A stretch of 64,000 nucleotides of DNA from Rhynchopus sp. YZ270_cl-10 (GCA_964035575.1 OZ037875.1:248001-312000); one strand, 5' to 3'. Shown: positions 30,275 to 40,452, counted from the stretch's first letter. Numbers and translations: made by a program. The notes: generated by a model not told the origin, from the letters alone.

Positions 30275-30430
30275 CTCTGGTTGCACTCTTGAATAAAAAA
30301 ACATAACAAATTCAGAAGCTTTCTATTCTCATGAACAGAAGGCACGAGGTCAAAGGAAGAAGAAAAAAAAAAGAAAAACAATAAACAGAGGCATGCCAAG
30401 CAAAGGACAGCGCAAATTGGAAAAAAAAAA

Positions 30431-30494
30431 TTGTTTCATATACATTCTGTTTCTAATGAAAAGAAGGTACAGAGGGTGCTAAAGAAGTACCCTT
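30431..30494 (+). repeat. H4 double-hairpin cassette
   Basis: GTTTCATATACATTCTGTTT, CTAATGAAAAGAAGGTAC, then GGGTGCTAAAGAAGTACCC. First stem TTC/GAA weak, second stem GGGT.C/GTACCC intact. Confidence 0.65.
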
Positions 30495-30617
30495 GCTTTT
30501 TTTGTTTGTGTTTGTTGTGGTTATGATAACAAAGTGGACTCGTTTATTTTTTTTTTTTCCTCTTTAGCAAATAATGCATATAGCATCGTCACTAAAGTTT
30601 CACAAAGGTCTGTTAGG

Positions 30618-30858
30618 GCACAGCCTGTACACCTTTCCCTAAGTGTGTAGCATGCAGAACATACATGGGCTGACTTCAAAAAGTTTAGTGAGGTTACAGC
30701 CAGTAATTTTTACCTCTTAAAATTAGCATTATCCTCGTTGGTACGGATTATATGGGCTGACAGTTTAAAATAAAAACGGAACAAGGATACAGCCAGTACA
30801 TTTTACCTCTCCATTAGATGTAGCATTATCCGTATAAATACAGATTCAGGGCTGACTT
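30618..30858 (+). ncRNA. Three tandem structured units of about 76-95 bp
   Basis: Each unit opens with ACAGCC (30620, 30696, 30789) and closes with GGGCTGAC (ending about 30,674, 30,760 and 30,856), so CAGCC/GGCTG can pair. Inside each, TAGCAT is followed by a second small inverted repeat (GCATG/CATGG; ATCC/GGAT; CGTAT/ATAC). Paired ends with variable middles suggest structured RNA units or a tandem satellite. No snoRNA boxes are convincing. They lie about 280 bp from the 3' end of adenylate cyclase 1, on the opposite strand. Confidence 0.4.
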
Positions 30859-30865
30859 TTGATTT

Positions 30866-30899
30866 TTGTGGTTTCGAGCTGCCTGCTCGAAACCACAAA
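30866..30899. terminator. Strong 15-bp stem hairpin
   Basis: TTTGTGGTTTCGAGC and GCTCGAAACCACAAA pair perfectly around TGCCT. It could mark an RNA end between the tandem units and the cyclase gene. A similar GTGGTTTT...AAACCAC inverted pair is seen at 27,922-27,985. Confidence 0.45.
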
Positions 30900-31135
30900 G
30901 TAAAAAAGTAAAAAGAAATAAAAATGTTGATCTCAAAATCTTAGTCACCCTTTTCCGTATTTGCTGGAAGCAACGAAGAGAGAGAGATCGCAGGAGAGAG
31001 AGAGAAGGAGCAGACGAATGTCTGCGCCGTTTGTGCTAAAATCAAAAGGGGCAGGGGAGGAAAGCGAGAATTGAAAGTTGACCGTTTCATCATTACACTA
31101 TACAAATGTCACATAGTACTGTTTACAGGGAAGTT

Positions 31136-34100
31136 TTATTTACCACTTGTAGCGCTTCTTGGGCTCCTGGATACGTCGTCGACGGGGATCGATATCCATC
31201 CTGAGCGTGGTGGTTCGGGCGCTGCCTCAGGCTTCGTCGGCCTTCTGGTGAAGCTCAGGCTCATGCTGCAGTCCATAGGCGGGAGAAGAGGTGCCCTGCT
31301 CAACTCAACCAGCTTTCTGTACCCGCACGCTATGTCCTCCATGCGCGCATCGCTCAACACTCTGTGGTGGTGTCCTGCAACAGGGCTCCCCGTCGCCAGC
31401 GGTACAATCTGGCTGCGGAACCCGTCCAGATCCTCCTTCGACTTGCTCTTCATTGCCTTCTTGAAGAGGTCCGTGCTCTGGTTGCTCAGCAGCACCTCCT
31501 CCCGACCAGCCACTGAACTGTTCTCCAGCACGGTGGTTGGTTCTGAATCGGATCCACGTCCCCATCCCTTCAGCAGAGACGTCAGAACGCTGCAGTTCAT
31601 CTGATACACATCAAGCCGCAGGGAGCTGCGTTGGAAGAACCACACGTCGCAGAGGAAGAGACATTCACTCACACGTTCTGCGTTGTTGCGTTCAAGCGAG
31701 CGGCCCTCATGTGTGGCGTCTGCAAAGCACGCAAAGAACGAACTCTCCTCCGCATATTCTGCAGCAGCTTCTGCAGCCAGAACAGGCACGCCGAAGGACG
31801 TCGTGTAACGTTGCTTCAGTGTCCCCACGTTTCCGTGTGAGAGCGTGCCTGTGGAGATGCCCAGTGTGACGCCGTCTAATCGGGTTTCGAGGTACTCTGC
31901 GAACCGCAGGGCTGCTGTCAGGTGCTGCTTGCACTTTTTCGCGGTGTTCCAGAAGACAGTGACAGAGGATGAGGCTACGCACACCTGTCCATCCAGGGAC
32001 AGTGCGGACTCGGCTGCTGAGCGCACGACAAGATTGAAGTCGTCGAAGAGAGAGGCACCCGTCCCGTCGCCCGTGGTGAGGCGGCACACCACCACTGTCC
32101 CGACGGACTTCTGCAGGTAGAGCTCCGTCTTCTTCATCCCCAACGCCATGCCCCCCAGGCTCCTGTCCACACGCGACTTAATAGAAGAGACGTCCGACTG
32201 CGACCTGTCGTCCGCAGATGGGCCCCGACCAGGAATCGGGATCGTGAGACCGTCAGCAAAGTTCGTCGCAACCTTCGTATCGCTCTTCGCATCGTTGTAC
32301 CTGTTGCTGAGGTAGCCAGGTGTGAGAAGGCTCAGGTCGTGTCCCTCGCCCAGTCCCTTCAGTCCGTGCATCCCGTATGCATGCACAGTCGGGCTGTGCG
32401 GAAGCCCCTTCACACCATCCTTCGAGGCTTCCAAGTCAGCCAGAACATCCGGCGTGATGCACACCGTGCCACCCTTGGCCTTCCCCTCCAGACGTGCTGC
32501 CATGTTCACAGTCGACCCTCTGTAGTCCGTGCGTCCTGTGATCGGGTTCTCCTCAGCAATAGTCTGTCCTTTGTGGATGCCAATGCGAAGAACAAGTCCT
32601 GCACTTGGGAGGCCAAGACCGCTGGGCCACTTCGCCTGTTTGAACTTGTGGTGGATCTCAAGCCCAGTCCTCACGGCGTTAACTGCATCAGAGTACGCAA
32701 TCATGAAGGCGTCACCAATTGTCTTCACCTCGTAACCACCGTATGCCAGGTATGCAGCACGGATGAGCTCGTTGTGCAGCTCAATCGCTTCGTTCATGTC
32801 GCTTGCGGACTTCTTCCACAGTGGTGTTGATCCTTGGATATCGGTGAACATGATGCACACTTCACCTGTCGGGGGTGCCACTACCTTTGACGTCACAGGG
32901 TCGAAGATACCAGAACCGTTGCTATCGCCACCTCGGACAGCATCAGGAACGTAGGCTTTGTACTCAATGAGGTTGGCAGCCATCTGCAAGAAGTCTGTCT
33001 GCATCAGACGCACTTCGTAAAGAGGTGAAGAAGCCACCACCGTCTCTTCAAGAGTGCGGAAGTTCAAGTTTGCAACACGATGCATCTCACCCTGAATCAC
33101 AGAAATGGGTCGCAACACCATGCTCGTCACCACAAGCGAGATCAGCACCAACCCAATAGCAATGCCGCAGATGATCATTCTGTTGTGCAGACGGCCTGTG
33201 TCCACGTCGTCAGACACCTCCGCCTTCTCCTGCTCTGTTTCTTCTGCAACCTGTCGTGACGTCTTCACCACGCTCTGCATGATGTGCTGCTGGTTCAGCG
33301 ACACCGTCAACCACCAGTCAATGCCGTACCCATCGTTGACGCGTGCAACAGAGACGAAGTGATTCTCCTGCAACATGCCATTCCCAAGGTCTGTCTTGAA
33401 GGACGCATCCTCCGAGCCTGGAAGGAAGTCTGTTGTGTTATCGATTTTGCGTGTGATCGTCAACACCACTGTCCCGGTTTTTTCGTTGGAAATGGACAAG
33501 TAGGGATCGACTGATGCATAGGCGTGGATTGCGTTTGCAACACCATTTGTGACACCGTCGTCTGCGTTCACGTCGTACATGGGTTCTGGAAGGAATGTCA
33601 TATTCTGGAAGATGGCGTCGTACCTCTCTACCATGTGCACACCGAGACCATGCGAGGTGCCTGTCAGGTAGCCCTCTTGATGCTGCAGAGTAATGTTCTC
33701 CTGGGTAAACGTCCCGAGACTTTCCATCTTCGCTGCCATCCAGCTGTGCGCAATGGATGTGTAGATACGGGTCTCTGCCCCTGTGGCGTTCTGTGTTGAT
33801 GCTGCAGCAGTTTTGAGGAAGGATTGAATGTTGGAAAGTGTCATGTACACCATGCCTTGGAGGGGCATGTTCGGGTCGACCGTAGAGGGAACATTCACGA
33901 TGACAATGGATCCGATAAACTCTGAAAAGTTTTCCAACGCACCCCAGCGCAGTGAATCTGCTTCCCACACACCCATGCGGCTGTACGTCGCACTGAGCAC
34001 CGCATTGTCAGTCCCGTTCAACCGTTGGTAGTGGTACGCAGGGTCCCTCAGGATGTCGCCACTGGGAGGCAACGCTATGCCCAGCTCAAACTCCGCGGTG

Positions 34101-34744
34101 CCAGCGTATTGCAAGGTCGTCATGAGAAAGCCTTGTCTGTTGACAACTGCTGCACCGGCAAGGCCAGAGTCGGGGCCAGCCGCCACACCGACACCCCAAA
34201 TGGCGTTCGTCTGCGCCCGCATCTGCGTCGCAAGTGAGGACCACAGACGCGGCGTCAATGAATGGCACCACGCGTCTATGTCACTCTTGTCCGTATCCTT
34301 CTCAGTCTCCCCCAGCAGCACAGCCAGACGATGCGCCTCGATCACAGAGAGCTGAAGAAAACTTTTGATCGTCGATTCGGACGTCGTTGTTGCATAAAAA
34401 AGCATTTCCTTCACGGTGCGTGTCAGCGCAGCCTCTGACGTAGTGAAACTCTTAGCAAGCGCGTCCGAGGACTGTTCACGGGTCCGATCCAGCGCGTCAT
34501 CGGCAGAGATCTCAGACAGAACCAACGTTGCAGCACCAGACAAACCAATGCCCACCAGGCAGAGCAGCGCAATCACACCACGCACAGAGAGAACATGAGA
34601 GATGAACGCACCCGACCCTGCCGTCAAGGCGCTCGTACAGCAATTTTCCTGGACAGGCTCAATCATAGAAGGTGTCTTCTGTGTCTCCTCCACCCTATCC
34701 TCGTCTGTGTAACAGTCGCTCCGCGGGGTGACGAGCTTCATCAT
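31136..34744 (-). CDS. Receptor-type adenylate cyclase 1 (class III) with second cyclase-like domain
   Basis: 1202 codons, no intron. The order is: short cytosolic N-terminus; membrane segment at about 52-76; extracellular sensor at about 77-522, ending in DGYGIDWWLTVSLNQQ as Cache domains do; membrane segment at about 523-545; HAMP-like linker; catalytic domain at about 626-815. Key residues are all present. The metal-binding Asp residues are D635 (FTDIQGST) and D678 (KTIGDAFM). Lys674 and Asp740 (TDYRGSTVN) are the adenine-selecting pair, and Asn747 and Arg751 complete the site. It should make cAMP from ATP at the membrane in response to an outside ligand. Residues about 871-1010 form a second, degenerate cyclase fold without metal Asp residues. 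A Pro/Ser-rich tail ends the protein. A second Met directly follows the first; either could start. Spontaneous partners are the paralogues at 57,135 and 63,044. Confidence 0.95.
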   Translation of the reverse strand: MMKLVTPRSDCYTDEDRVEETQKTPSMIEPVQENCCTSALTAGSGAFISHVLSVRGVIALLCLVGIGLSGAATLVLSEISADDALDRTREQSSDALAKSFTTSEAALTRTVKEMLFYATTTSESTIKSFLQLSVIEAHRLAVLLGETEKDTDKSDIDAWCHSLTPRLWSSLATQMRAQTNAIWGVGVAAGPDSGLAGAAVVNRQGFLMTTLQYAGTAEFELGIALPPSGDILRDPAYHYQRLNGTDNAVLSATYSRMGVWEADSLRWGALENFSEFIGSIVIVNVPSTVDPNMPLQGMVYMTLSNIQSFLKTAAASTQNATGAETRIYTSIAHSWMAAKMESLGTFTQENITLQHQEGYLTGTSHGLGVHMVERYDAIFQNMTFLPEPMYDVNADDGVTNGVANAIHAYASVDPYLSISNEKTGTVVLTITRKIDNTTDFLPGSEDASFKTDLGNGMLQENHFVSVARVNDGYGIDWWLTVSLNQQHIMQSVVKTSRQVAEETEQEKAEVSDDVDTGRLHNRMIICGIAIGLVLISLVVTSMVLRPISVIQGEMHRVANLNFRTLEETVVASSPLYEVRLMQTDFLQMAANLIEYKAYVPDAVRGGDSNGSGIFDPVTSKVVAPPTGEVCIMFTDIQGSTPLWKKSASDMNEAIELHNELIRAAYLAYGGYEVKTIGDAFMIAYSDAVNAVRTGLEIHHKFKQAKWPSGLGLPSAGLVLRIGIHKGQTIAEENPITGRTDYRGSTVNMAARLEGKAKGGTVCITPDVLADLEASKDGVKGLPHSPTVHAYGMHGLKGLGEGHDLSLLTPGYLSNRYNDAKSDTKVATNFADGLTIPIPGRGPSADDRSQSDVSSIKSRVDRSLGGMALGMKKTELYLQKSVGTVVVCRLTTGDGTGASLFDDFNLVVRSAAESALSLDGQVCVASSSVTVFWNTAKKCKQHLTAALRFAEYLETRLDGVTLGISTGTLSHGNVGTLKQRYTTSFGVPVLAAEAAAEYAEESSFFACFADATHEGRSLERNNAERVSECLFLCDVWFFQRSSLRLDVYQMNCSVLTSLLKGWGRGSDSEPTTVLENSSVAGREEVLLSNQSTDLFKKAMKSKSKEDLDGFRSQIVPLATGSPVAGHHHRVLSDARMEDIACGYRKLVELSRAPLLPPMDCSMSLSFTRRPTKPEAAPEPPRSGWISIPVDDVSRSPRSATSGK

Positions 34745-34747
34745 TGT

Positions 34748-34780
34748 CTATGCCAAGGGGAAAAGGGGAAGGGAAGGTGG
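34748..34780 (-). promoter_or_regulatory. Pyrimidine tract and AG just before the cyclase 1 start
   Basis: On the minus strand, CCTTCCCTTCCCCTTTTCCC and CTTGGCATAG end 3 nt before ATG. This is the form of a 3' splice acceptor. In a trans-splicing organism it would be the leader addition site, leaving a very short 5' leader. No spliced leader gene is in the window, so this is inference. Confidence 0.3.
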
Positions 34781-35230
34781 TTTTTTTGTTTTGTGTGGAG
34801 AAGGGGGGAGTAGGTAGCACGCCCCCCTTATCATGCCTGATGGTTTGTGGTGAGGGGTGGGTGTCTTTTATCGATGAATCGGGGGCAACACGGAAGGTCT
34901 TGGAAAGAAGAATAGATACCCTTCCAGAATACATTGAAAAAAGAGGATTAAAACGAACCAATGATGCTTTGATCAGAAATCAGGATCGCACCATATGAGA
35001 CGTACAGGACACCCAGCTCCTCCAGAGGGCAGCTCTGCGACACGGAGGGGGGTGGGGGAGTGTATTGTGCATCACAACACCCTGTGGGAGCTAGGACGCG
35101 GGAGGGTCGAACGAAATGGGCGGAAGGGATACCGATAGAGGACACCGACCTTCGTCATTTTCCAGCGAGAAGATACAGCGCACCCTCGTCTACGATATAC
35201 AACCCATGCCTCCGGGAGCTTGCAAGCTTA

Positions 35231-35920
35231 CGAAAATCCATGATTAGGGCAACTCAGAATATGAAAAAATGCAAAAAAAATAGTGAAAAAGTGGCTTTTG
35301 ACGGTTTTGGCCATGTTGGGTAAAATGGCCATTTTTTGGTGAAAAAATCAAAAAAACAGCAAAATTTCGACATCACGACAGCTGCTTGGGCACAAAACTA
35401 CCCCAGGGAGGTCCCGTGAGTCCATTCCGACCTGTTTTGGAACCTGCCCAGATGACCTTTTTGAAAAAAGTGTGTTTTTGAAAATGTTTTTCTGGCATGT
35501 TTTTGAGGTGTTATTGAGGGCGTGCGGTGGAAATTTGGAACTATCTGGGCTCCCAGAGTGCTTTTTCGGGGGTTTTCGACCATTTTTTGGCCCAGAGTGG
35601 GTCTAAAAGCAGGGCGTACATCTTGGATAGGGCATGGATAGGGCATGGATAGGGCATGATTTTTGCCACAAAAACACCAAAAAACGGCCAAAAAAAGTGC
35701 CTAAAGTGTCCAAAACAGGTCGGAATGGACTCACAGGACATCCCTGGGGTAGTTTTGTGCCCAAGCAGCTGTCATGATGTCGAAATTTTGCTGTTTTTTT
35801 TGATTTTTTTATCCAAAAATGGCCCTTTTACCCAACATGGCCAAAACCGTCAAAAAGCCACTTTTTCACTATTTTTTTCCATTTTTTCATATTCTGAGTC
35901 GCCCTTAGCATGGATTTTCG
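35231..35920. mobile_element. Fold-back element, diverged relative of 23,205-24,626
   Basis: Ends CGAAAATCCATG and CATGGATTTTCG. Arms 35,231-35,450 and 35,700-35,920 are inverted copies. The middle matches the arm sequence of the 23-kb element (GACCTTTTTGAAAAAAGTGT, GGTGGAAATTTGGAACT) at about 70-75% by eye. It includes three direct copies of GGATAGGGCAT (35,630-35,660). Confidence 0.8.
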
Positions 35921-36039
35921 GGTCACAGGGTGTTTCTGACCCATTTCTGGGTGGGTATGAGGGGTGGTTTGTACGTACGTTGCGCGGAAGTCCAAAAAAG
36001 TCAAATGCCTCAAAAAAATAGGGGTTTTGCCCCCACCTA

Positions 36040-36066
36040 GGGGGGGGGGGGGGGGGGGGGGGGGGG
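36040..36066. repeat. 27-bp G-run
   Basis: Uninterrupted G homopolymer able to form stacked quadruplexes; counterpart of the C-runs flanking the 23-kb fold-back. Confidence 0.95.
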
Positions 36067-36303
36067 TAGAGGGTCGCATTGGCTAACGTTTTTATGTAAT
36101 TTTTATTATTTTTTCGCTGGTGGACCATTTCAGTGGTGACCCACACCCTGTGCCACCCCAAAAATGGGTTTCCGGGGGTTTTTGGGGGTTTTGCGGCAAA
36201 AAACGTGAAAAAACGTAAAAAAAATGCGTTTTTATTGGTGTTTTCATGATTTTGTACTGTATACAGCCTATGATTGGAGGAATTTGACATATTTGACTAA
36301 ATA

Positions 36304-37438
36304 ATTCAAACCAAGATCGGTTCGAAGGGTCCAAAAGGGTGCAGCTCGTCGAAATCAGGCCCACAGGACCCCCAGGAGTACGATTTCCACCGGAGAGTGA
36401 CCCCAAGAGGCCTCTGGCATCCCTAATTTGGCATTTTCTGCCTCCCCCCACAGCCGTGCATTTCGAGCCCCAGCTGAAGCACTTCATCAGGACACGCCAT
36501 ACACACGCCCCTGATCTGCTCCCCATCCACGAACCTCCTCACGAACTCAGCAGCATCCTCAGACGCTTTTTGTGAGGGGGAGGTCGTTTTTTTATTTGTT
36601 ACGCCTGGCAGGGTAGGAGAAGGTGGGCAGTGAGGGGGGAGGGGTGAGGGGGGTGTTTGAGGCGCATACGCACGGGTTCAGGGGGTCATGTTCAACTCAA
36701 TATTTCAAACCAAGATCGGTTCGAAGGGTCCAAAAGGGTGCAGCTGGCCGAAATCAGGCCCACAGGACCCCCAGGAGTACGATTTCCACAGGAGAGTGAC
36801 CCCAAGAGTCCTCTGGCGGCCCTAAATTGGCATTTTTTAGCCCAAAACCGCCCCTGCCCCCCCATCTGGGGGGGAGGGCAATTTTTCACTCCTTTTCCCC
36901 ATTTCTAGTGCTTCTAAGTCCTCCAAAGGGTAAAAAACTGGTTCCATTGGGTCCGCAGACCATTTTTGGGGGGGGGTATGTACCCAAATTTGCATCATAC
37001 CCTACTTTATGTGATGGCCAGGGGAAAAGTCCTGGACTGGACAAGGGGTGGACAAGGGGTGGACAAGCACTTTTTTTGACTCAAAAACTCAAAAAAAATC
37101 ATTTGCAAGTGGTACAGAAGCCTGTTGGTCGTTGAAATCAGGTCCACAGGACCCCTGGGACCCGATTTGCACCGGAGAGTCACCAAAATAGACCTCTGGT
37201 GATCCAAAAAAATCAATTTTTTTGCTAAAAAACCACTTTTGCCCATTTTGGGGTAAAAGTCCATTTTTCACTAATTTTCCCCATTTTGGGTATTTCTGAG
37301 CCCACCAAAGTGTAAAAAAATGGTTTCATTGGATCCTCCGAACATTTTTGGGGTGGGTATGTGTCTAGTTTTCCACGGGAAACGAGTATCTATGTCACAA
37401 AAAATTTTTATTTCACTTTTTGTGAGGACAATGCGACC
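36304..37438. repeat. Three-copy direct repeat
   Basis: AAATCAGGCCCACAGGACCC occurs at 36,352 and 36,751 and, diverged, at 37,135 (spacings 399 and 384 bp). The first two share about 130 bp from CAAACCAAGATCGG onwards. The second and third also share their later part (TTTTTCACT, TTCCCCATTT, CATTTTTGGGG). The second half of copy 1 is replaced by the island at 36,430-36,575. Confidence 0.8.
36430..36575. other. Short GC-rich coding-like island
   Basis: Open on both strands. Minus reads KASEDAAEFVRRFVDGEQIR, then GVCMACPDEVLQLGLEMHGC. Plus, after a pyrimidine-rich CCCCCCACAG acceptor-like site, reads VHFEPQLKHFIRTRHTHAPD, then LLPIHEPPHELSSILRRFL and a stop. It is a piece of some gene inserted in the direct repeat; identity unknown. 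Confidence 0.35.
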
Positions 37439-37950
37439 CCCTAGGGCAGTGCTTTTAGGAAACGTGGGGAAACGCACGTTTCCCAAAAAACTGGGAAACG
37501 GAAACGTTGGGAAACGGGAAACGTTGGCGTTTCTTTGTTGGAAACGTTACGAAACGTGGTTTTGGGAAACGTGAAGGGAAACGGGGAAAACAAAAAAAAA
37601 CCCCCCGCGACGATGTCTTTATCACCACAGCGTCACAACAGGAACAACATCACAAAAAATTGTACATGAGTGGTGACAATACTCAGTTGGGACATCATAA
37701 AAGATGTCGGGATGGCTTCCAAACTGATCTGAGGACAGATACTGCACTCCGCCCAAGCTGAGATTGTTACAACCCCACCCAAGAAAAAACAAGTCGCTGA
37801 GATTTTTTTTTGAGGTCAACCTACCTGGGGTTCTTTATTGGATACCAACAAAGACAAAAAAGTAGGTGTTGAAAATGCGCAGTTTCAACAGGAAAAAAAC
37901 ACAATGAAAACAAAGAACGTAAAAAAAAACAAAAAAAAACAAAAAAAAAA

Positions 37951-39892
37951 TCATCCTTCGATTCCATCCACACTGTCGTCTCCTAGCACCACCTCGTCAA
38001 GCTCCCAGTAACCGGCCACGACGTGGGTGGTGGACGTGTTCCTCTTGTTGTACAGAATGCGTGTAAGTTTGTCAGCCGTGCTGGCTGACAACCCATTGCG
38101 CTTCCTGGTTTTTACGTCGCCGTAGCAGCTCCAACCTCTCTCAGCCGCACCAACAGATGAAGTTTGAGCGAGCATGATTGTTGCCAGCTCTTTGAGCAGA
38201 GGCCATTCTGCTCCGAACATGGACCACCACTTGTGTCCACCCCACTTCGACGCGATCGCCTTTTCTTCTAGTACACCGAAATTTTGCGTGCTCCAGTTTT
38301 CGTACTCTTCCAAAGCTTGCAGTGCTTTCTCTTCATCATAATACCGCAGCAGCGCCTCCTGTAGTAAAGCAGATTATGCGAAGGTCACCTGCCATACATA
38401 CCTTCAGCCCTGCTTTAGACTCATCGTCATCCCTCGCTGTCAGGCGGAATGTTGGTGACAGTGCATGTGCCGCGTTGTGGATGGGGGCTGCAACGTATTT
38501 CCATCTGGTGTTCACCCTGTCTGCAATTTTTTGCTTACGTGCTGCCGTGAGGAATTGAGTTATGGGTAGCGCTTCGATGTTCTTCTTCAGCTCGGCGAAA
38601 CCCTCCTTCACGTACTCCACGGAAGCGCTGTTCCCCGACGCGTCGTCGTTGTCGTAACGCTTCAACACGGTGAAGATCACATCTCCAATGTGCCACGCCC
38701 CCTCCAGCTTCTTCCAGAAGGCGTCCTGGAGCACAACCGACGCCCATTCGGTAGCTGTGGCCTTCGCATCCGCACTCCTTAGCTGAGCCTTCCACTCGCC
38801 AAAGCCTTCACCAGCAAACATCTCACGCAGCGGCCCTTTCAAGTCCAGCAACCGTTGCATCATGATAAAAAAGCTTCCAAAGCGAGTGTCCACAGGTAGC
38901 AGCAGCCTCTTGTCGGACCTCTCCTCAAGAAGTGTGACCAAGCGCTGGCGTGTCTTCACCCACTTCGCCAACGCCGTAGCTTTGTGCACGACTTCATTGA
39001 AGAATTTGAATTCTTCCTTTGTGCTCGCTTTGGAGGAGTCACCTAGATCTTCTAAAAGAAGATCATAGGTGTGGAGAACACAAACAGACGTTAACACCTT
39101 CTCAACCCGGGCTCGAATTAAGGGGAGGGCCTCCTTGCATGCCCCATCAACACAAATGTGTATCAGCTTCGACCTTACCTCCTCGGGGATAAGCACAGGA
39201 AGGGAGCAGATATAGTCTGCGATCGCGGCCATAGTTTTTCTCTTGCTCGTCTTGTTATCTACATAGTACGTCGATGTGGACGTACTCACGATCCCGTTAA
39301 AGATGGACCTGTCGTTGCAATCAGTCCAGCCGTCCGACAATAACGACAGCCCGAACTTTGCTTCGGCAAGCATGCCCTTTTCGCAGAGTTTGTCCATCTC
39401 TGCGACGTACTCCTGCAGTAGTTCGCCTGCAAGGTCGTCGGGGGATGGCGGCTTGAACTCGGATGCCTCAGATTGAGACATCCGCGACAACATCATGACT
39501 AACGTCATGAATGAGCGGCTCTTTGCTTTCCGGAAGGGAATGCACTCTTCGTAGAAGAAGTCCCTAATACTCTGCATGGCTTCGATCTTGGTGGTTACGC
39601 GTGTGAGAAAGGGGTCTAGCGACGTTTGTTTGTTGTCCTTCTGCTGCGTTACCTTCGCCTCTGTGTTCTGCAACTTCGCTTTTGCTATTTCAAACTCATC
39701 CTTCTTGTCGTCTTTTGGGGAGCACGCAGTCACTGACGACCCCTTCCCAAGGAGGTGTTCTTTGATCCTCCCCGCAGACGACACTGAGAATTTCTTATCA
39801 CAAAAGGTGCACTCCACCTTCCGGAGCTTTGTCCCTGCACCTTCCACAACCTTCACGTAGTCCCACGCGTCATCCGCCTTCCTTTTGGGCAT
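37951..39892 (-). CDS. hAT transposase (BED finger, DUF659-like core, dimerisation domain), two exons
   Basis: Exon 1 is 39,892-38,402 (497 codons) and exon 2 is 38,358-37,951, joined in phase 0 across a 43-nt intron; product about 632 residues. Residues 26-57 form a BED-type zinc finger (C28, C31, H46, C57). Catalytic residues are D187 (LLSDGWTD), D249 (HICVDGAC), the Cys-His pair CVLH (271-274), and Glu in SVGAAERGWS in exon 2. Exon 2 also holds the dimerisation region (WWSMFGAEWPLLKELATIML). Without splicing, exon 1 reads on into 21 foreign residues and a stop, losing the catalytic Glu, so splicing could gate activity. The start at 39,892 (MPKRKADD) begins the basic N-terminus. Confidence 0.88.
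38359..38401 (-). other. 43-nt GT-AG intron in the transposase gene
   Basis: Begins GTATGT and ends TTACTACAG on the minus strand. Removing it joins DESKAGLK to EALLRYYDEEKALQALEEYE in frame and restores the dimerisation domain. Very short but within the size seen in some protists. Confidence 0.85.
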
Positions 39893-40394
39893 TATGCAAA
39901 TCTACGGTATAAATGTGTTTGTCTGAAGTGCAGAAAGCGTCGGAGAACGGGGGAGAAAAGAGAGAGGAGAAAACAAGCGGGGAGGGGATACACAGACGTG
40001 CGACTTTTCGCGAGGGTCTTGAGCGTTTTGTCAAATACTATGTGTTAACTAAAGAAAACCCCTTGCAACGTTTCTTTAGCGTTTCCTCAACGTTTCCCAA
40101 GAATCTGGGAAACGTCAACGTTTCCTTTTGGGAAACGTTGACCGTTTCCTAGGCGCACTGCCCTAGGGGGGGGGGGGGGGAAAGAAAAAAAGAAAAAAGG
40201 GGGGCGTCATATTGATGTAGCTAACTATTACTGCCCAATCCAAAGAAGATATAAAGGGGGTTAAAAATAGGGGGAAAGCCATGAAATCCCGACAAAAAAA
40301 AAGGGAATATGTTGGTAACGTGAGCCTAAGTGGGGCTCTCGTGTTTGGTCACCAAGAGATGTTCGGAGGTTGCAGAAAAAAAAACAAAAGAAAA

Positions 40395-40452
40395 GTTTGT
40401 TAGATGACCCTAAGCCCTCTTTGTGCTGAGTCACCTTATCATATTCGTTGTT
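40395..40452 (+). repeat. H1 cassette with shared tail
   Basis: GTTTGTTAGATGACCCTAAG, CCCTCTTTGTGCTGAGTC, ACCTTATCATATTCGTT. The tail ATCATATTCGTT is also found after the H1 copy at 45,343, so these two copies descend from a longer unit. Confidence 0.7.

Larger units (their letters stand above)
15373..31135. other. Gene-free tract rich in hairpin cassettes and small inverted-repeat elements
   Basis: Over 15 kb downstream of adenylate cyclase 1 with no convincing protein gene. The content is A/T runs, hairpin cassettes on the plus strand, and several small elements with inverted ends, all listed separately. Confidence 0.6.
34745..37446. other. Spacer upstream of cyclase 1: fold-back, G-run and tandem repeat
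   Basis: No supported gene except a short coding-like island at 36,430-36,575. 34,790-35,230 shows nothing I can assign. Confidence 0.55.
37447..40160 (-). mobile_element. hAT DNA transposon, 2.7 kb, apparently intact
   Basis: The ends CAGTGC and GCACTG lie inside an 8-bp duplication CCCTAGGG (37439-37446 and 40161-40168). The duplication is itself palindromic, so the end could also be read as a longer inverted repeat. Subterminal GGAAACGT/ACGTTTCC words repeat many times at both ends, typical transposase binding sites. It carries one transposase gene, with an intron, whose frame is intact. Confidence 0.88.

Noticed and set aside
30500-30860. C/D box snoRNAs (TATGATAA as C box, GGCTGAC as D box)
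   Set aside because: No consistent C box at a fixed distance in the three units, and no guide sequence could be argued.
32339-32830. 163-codon plus frame inside adenylate cyclase 1 (also at 58,269-58,760)
   Set aside because: It is conserved only because the cyclase on the other strand is conserved there.
37827-37850. Spliced leader-like word CTTTATTGG
   Set aside because: Too short, no donor site or leader RNA context, and it lies within hAT non-coding DNA.
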